Made by a program: the position numbers and the translations under genes. The notes below the pieces were generated by a model. The model made no database searches. It had not been told where the DNA came from and saw only the letters and a program-made list of their open reading frames with translations. This document shows, in pieces, positions 6,605 to 6,636 of a stretch of 6,636 nt of DNA; position 1 is the first letter of the stretch, and each line of letters begins with the position of its first letter. Origin of the DNA: Verrucomicrobiota bacterium (lineage in GTDB: Bacteria; Chlamydiota; Chlamydiia; Chlamydiales; Rhabdochlamydiaceae); NCBI GenBank assembly GCA_903970455.1, contig CAJCIW010000033.1:1-6636 (forward strand), in the 5' to 3' direction.

Positions 6605-6632
6605 GGCCGTAGCGTGCTTGCACGCGAAGGCC
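6605..6632. repeat. Compact GC-rich inverted repeat near the window edge
   Basis: GCGTG (6612-6616) and CACGC (6621-6625) form a 5-bp stem around a CTTG loop. Outer GGCC arms (6605-6608 and 6629-6632) pair across a small 3x3 internal loop in which T6610 can pair with A6627. It lies in non-coding DNA upstream of the 116-residue gene and is more GC-rich than its surroundings. No T run follows on either strand within view, so a terminator is not supported. It could be a dispersed palindromic element or a structure belonging to the gene beyond the edge. Confidence 0.4.
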
Positions 6633-6636
6633 CACT

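Overview
The window looks like chromosomal DNA of a chlamydia-like bacterium (phylum Chlamydiota, probably one of the environmental or amoeba-associated families). The basis is gene content and order: an acyl-ACP synthetase of the Aas type, cysS and a convergent lysS lie close together, which from memory resembles the aas/lysS/cysS neighbourhood of Chlamydia trachomatis. The small two-helix membrane protein at the right end also fits this lifestyle. The assignment is inference; no search was run.

Left part (1-4512, plus strand): three tightly packed genes that look like one transcription unit. The first is the 3' part of a large fused lipid enzyme (lysophospholipid acyltransferase, then acyl carrier protein, then acyl-AMP ligase); its N-terminus lies outside the window. 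Two bases after its stop comes cysS (cysteinyl-tRNA synthetase). cysS overlaps by 8 bases a small gene for an 84-residue winged-helix-like protein of unknown function.

Right part (4521-6524, minus strand): lysS (class II lysyl-tRNA synthetase) converges on the small gene with only 8 bases between stop codons. Upstream of lysS is a gene for a 116-residue hydrophobic protein with two glycine-zipper helices. A plausible sigma-70-type promoter for lysS lies in the 81-base gap between them. The last 112 bases hold a ribosome binding site, a weak promoter candidate and a hairpin cut close to the window edge.

The two strongest unusual signals are (1) a 146-residue insertion in CysRS made of two 73-residue repeats, each of a 39- and a 34-residue half-unit in perfect register, placed between the catalytic core and the anticodon-side helical domain; and (2) the minus-strand small protein, in which each predicted membrane helix carries a perfect GxxxGxxxGxxxG zipper. 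The acyltransferase-ACP-ligase fusion is a third point of interest, because it puts acyl activation, acyl carriage and acyl transfer in one chain. No tRNA, rRNA, CRISPR, insertion sequence or phage gene was seen.
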